Assembly: GCA_013396525.1 (NCBI GenBank)
Contig: VWYX01001215.1
Coordinates: 124,001 to 188,000 of the forward strand
Direction: 5' to 3'
DNA from: Chaetorhynchus papuensis
Taxonomy: Eukaryota > Chordata > Aves > Passeriformes > Rhipiduridae
DNA length: 64,000 nucleotides
How positions within the stretch are numbered: the first letter of the stretch is position 1; the number at the start of each line of letters is the position of its first letter. The notes under the pieces were generated by a model. It did not search any database, had not been told where the DNA came from, and saw only the letters and a list, made by a program, of their open reading frames with translations. A program made the translations under genes and the position numbers. Shown piece after piece: positions 62,085 through 64,000 of this stretch.

Positions 62085-64000
62085 GTACGGTGTGCGCAGT
62101 GGGCTTGTCCCGCTCGGGTACTGCGGGGTGGCTGTGGGGCACCAGGCTGCCTGTCCTGCCTGCACGGAGTAGGAAGGAGCTGTGAACCAGGGCTGGAGGG
62201 TGCCAGGAACCAGCATCCCCCAACCCTTCCCCCTGAGCCCCCTTGGGGACCGTCTGCGTTCCCCTCTGGGTGTGTGGCACCGGGCTGGCTTGGCAGTGCG
62301 GGAAGATGCAGAGCGCAGCCCCATGACACTGCCTGCCCAGCGCCAGCCCTGCCTTTTGGCTTTGGGGCTGGCAGAAGACAAGGGACGCTGGCTGGCACTG
62401 GGACCAGCTCTGCAAACGCCAGCGGAGCCGGACACAGTGGGGATAGCACAAAACGGGCTGATTTTCCTTATTAATATTTCCTTTCTCTGCATAACACACT
62501 AAAGTGCCTTAGGAGTAAAACCTCCTGGAAGGATGCTCAGAGCCACAGCAGGCACTGCCTGGCCCCTGTCCTGTCCTTTCCCCAGGAAGAGGCACCAGCT
62601 GAGCCACTGCTCCGTGCCTGGGTCAGGGCAGGGTGTGCCGAGGCTGTGCCGAGGCACATGCCCCCTCCATTGGGCACTGGCTCGTGTCCCCTCGCTGGGC
62701 AGTGCCAGGCAGTGCCAGCTGGCTGTGTGGAGTGGGCCAGGGCTGGTTATCAGCTCCGTGCCAGGAATGCCTTGGTTTTGGGGCCAACATGTGCCAGGGT
62801 AGGGGCAGGACCTCCCAGGACCAGGGTGCTCAGGGCTGCAGCCTGGAGAGCTTCCCTTGAAATTGTTCCATGTTAAAGGCATGCGGAGGCAGTAGGTGTG
62901 CGTGATGATGTGGGTGGCCAGGCTGGTGGTGGCCAAAACATCCCTGATGTTTCCCTGATGGGAAACAGCCTAGTACCAAGAGGGGCTCCAGCTACCAGTG
63001 CTTGATGCTGAGTAGCACAGCGCTCCAAGGCCCTCGGGTCCTGGGGGTCTGGCCATGGCTTCACACCCCAGATATCTTATAACCCCTGGGATAACCAGCA
63101 CAGAAAGTCCAGCACAGGGTCCAGGAGCCATGAAAGATGCTGCAGCACCCCACTGCCTCCCTACTGCCACTGGGAGCTCTGATCTGGGCACTCCAGCACC
63201 CCGGAGACTCCCGGTTTCCAGCAGGACTGGGCACAGGGTGGGCAGAGATGGGGGATGTCACACCCATGTCCAGCACCTCTCAGGTACCCCTGCACGGTGC
63301 CCAGCCCAGCCCTCCACTCTGCCATCACCACTGGGCAGAAGGAGAAGAACCCACCACTTGTTCCTAATCCTCAATCCCATGGTTGCAGCATGAGCCACAT
63401 TCTGTTGTGCTCTGCAGTGGCTCCCAGTGTCACTCCCGGTGGCAGAGATGTGTGTGTCATGCCAGCAGCACCATGGGGTGGAGGAGCATGACCCCACTTC
63501 TTCCAGCTCCATACTCATGGGATTAGTTCCAAAACCAGTGAGAGGAGGGGAGCCCATCCAAGGGTCCCCACCTTCTCTACCCTGGCTGGGGTTGAAATGA
63601 GAGCATCAAAAAAACCCCTAGATATCAAAAAGAATTAGGGAAGGGAAAGAGGCTCGTAAATCCACGGGTCTCCAGGGAAGCCGCCCCAGCTGCAGCCAGG
63701 AACACAAATGTTGTCAGCTTTGGTAAATATGTAACGGAGACCATAACAACTTAATGGATCCAAGGTGCTTCGTTAGCGCTCCCAGCAGAGGCAGCTCTAA
63801 TGAAGGCTCCTGGCAGTGCTGCCGTCCCAGACAGTGTGCCCCAGAGAAGGGACTGGGATGAGCCAGCCTGGGGACAACTGCACGGCACCGCAGCACCATG
63901 GACTGGCTTGTGCCAGGGACCAGTGCACGGGGCTGTGAGGCATTGCCCACCATCATCATCCGACAGGATCCTCTACCAGCACCTCCCCGGCTTCCCCAGC
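62085..64000 (+). other. RSPO4 intron 1 (continues beyond the window)
   Basis: No Cys-rich furin-like exon or other coding exon is seen. Frames here are short and unsupported. A segment around 63715-63810 is AT-richer than its surroundings. Confidence 0.6.

Noticed and set aside
1..64000. Search for prokaryotic-type systems, CRISPR arrays, tRNA/rRNA genes and endogenous retroviral genes
   Set aside because: None seen. The tandem arrays present are degenerate minisatellites without spacers, and no retroviral protein motif or LTR pair was recognised by eye. A RepeatMasker and tRNAscan run would settle this.

Overview
The window is vertebrate nuclear DNA, most likely from a bird. It has intron-containing genes with GT/AG splice sites, CpG-island promoters, two runs of N, and at least nine fragments of CR1 LINEs, the dominant avian retrotransposon. 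Short introns, high GC and several GC-rich minisatellites suggest a small, gene-dense chromosome. This is inferred from composition only.

From left to right there are six genes: the 3' end of SDCBP2 (syntenin-2, +); SNPH (syntaphilin, -), which converges on SDCBP2; RAD21L1 (meiotic cohesin kleisin, -); TMEM74B (two-pass membrane protein, +); PSMF1 (proteasome regulator PI31, -); and the first coding exon of RSPO4 (R-spondin 4, +), which runs off the right edge. The order matches the human 20p13 block RSPO4-PSMF1-TMEM74B-RAD21L1-SNPH-SDCBP2. No C20orf202-like gene, expected between TMEM74B and RAD21L1, could be recognised.

I rebuilt exons by hand from splice sites and reading phase. PSMF1 closes perfectly over 7 coding exons (268 aa). 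RAD21L1 closes over 13 coding exons (567 aa, one exon less certain). SNPH has three coding exons; its short first coding exon was not found, and its GC-rich 5' region contains a 154-base gap. RSPO4 has a TATA box, a CpG island and four very short upstream ORFs before a signal-peptide exon.

The genes do not form an operon-like or single-pathway system. They are unrelated neighbours kept together by synteny: PDZ adaptor, mitochondrial anchor, meiotic cohesin, autophagy-type membrane protein, proteasome regulator and Wnt agonist. I see no new biological system. The points most worth checking are the C-terminal M-F-M of PSMF1 where PI31 usually has a Hb-Y-X motif, the D-x-x-R in place of the usual E-x-x-R separase site in RAD21L1, minisatellites next to the RAD21L1 and SNPH 5' ends, a CR1 insertion about 0.1-0.2 kb upstream of the PSMF1 start codon, and the RSPO4 uORF cluster. 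About 15 kb (45.8-61.1 kb) holds no gene I can support.
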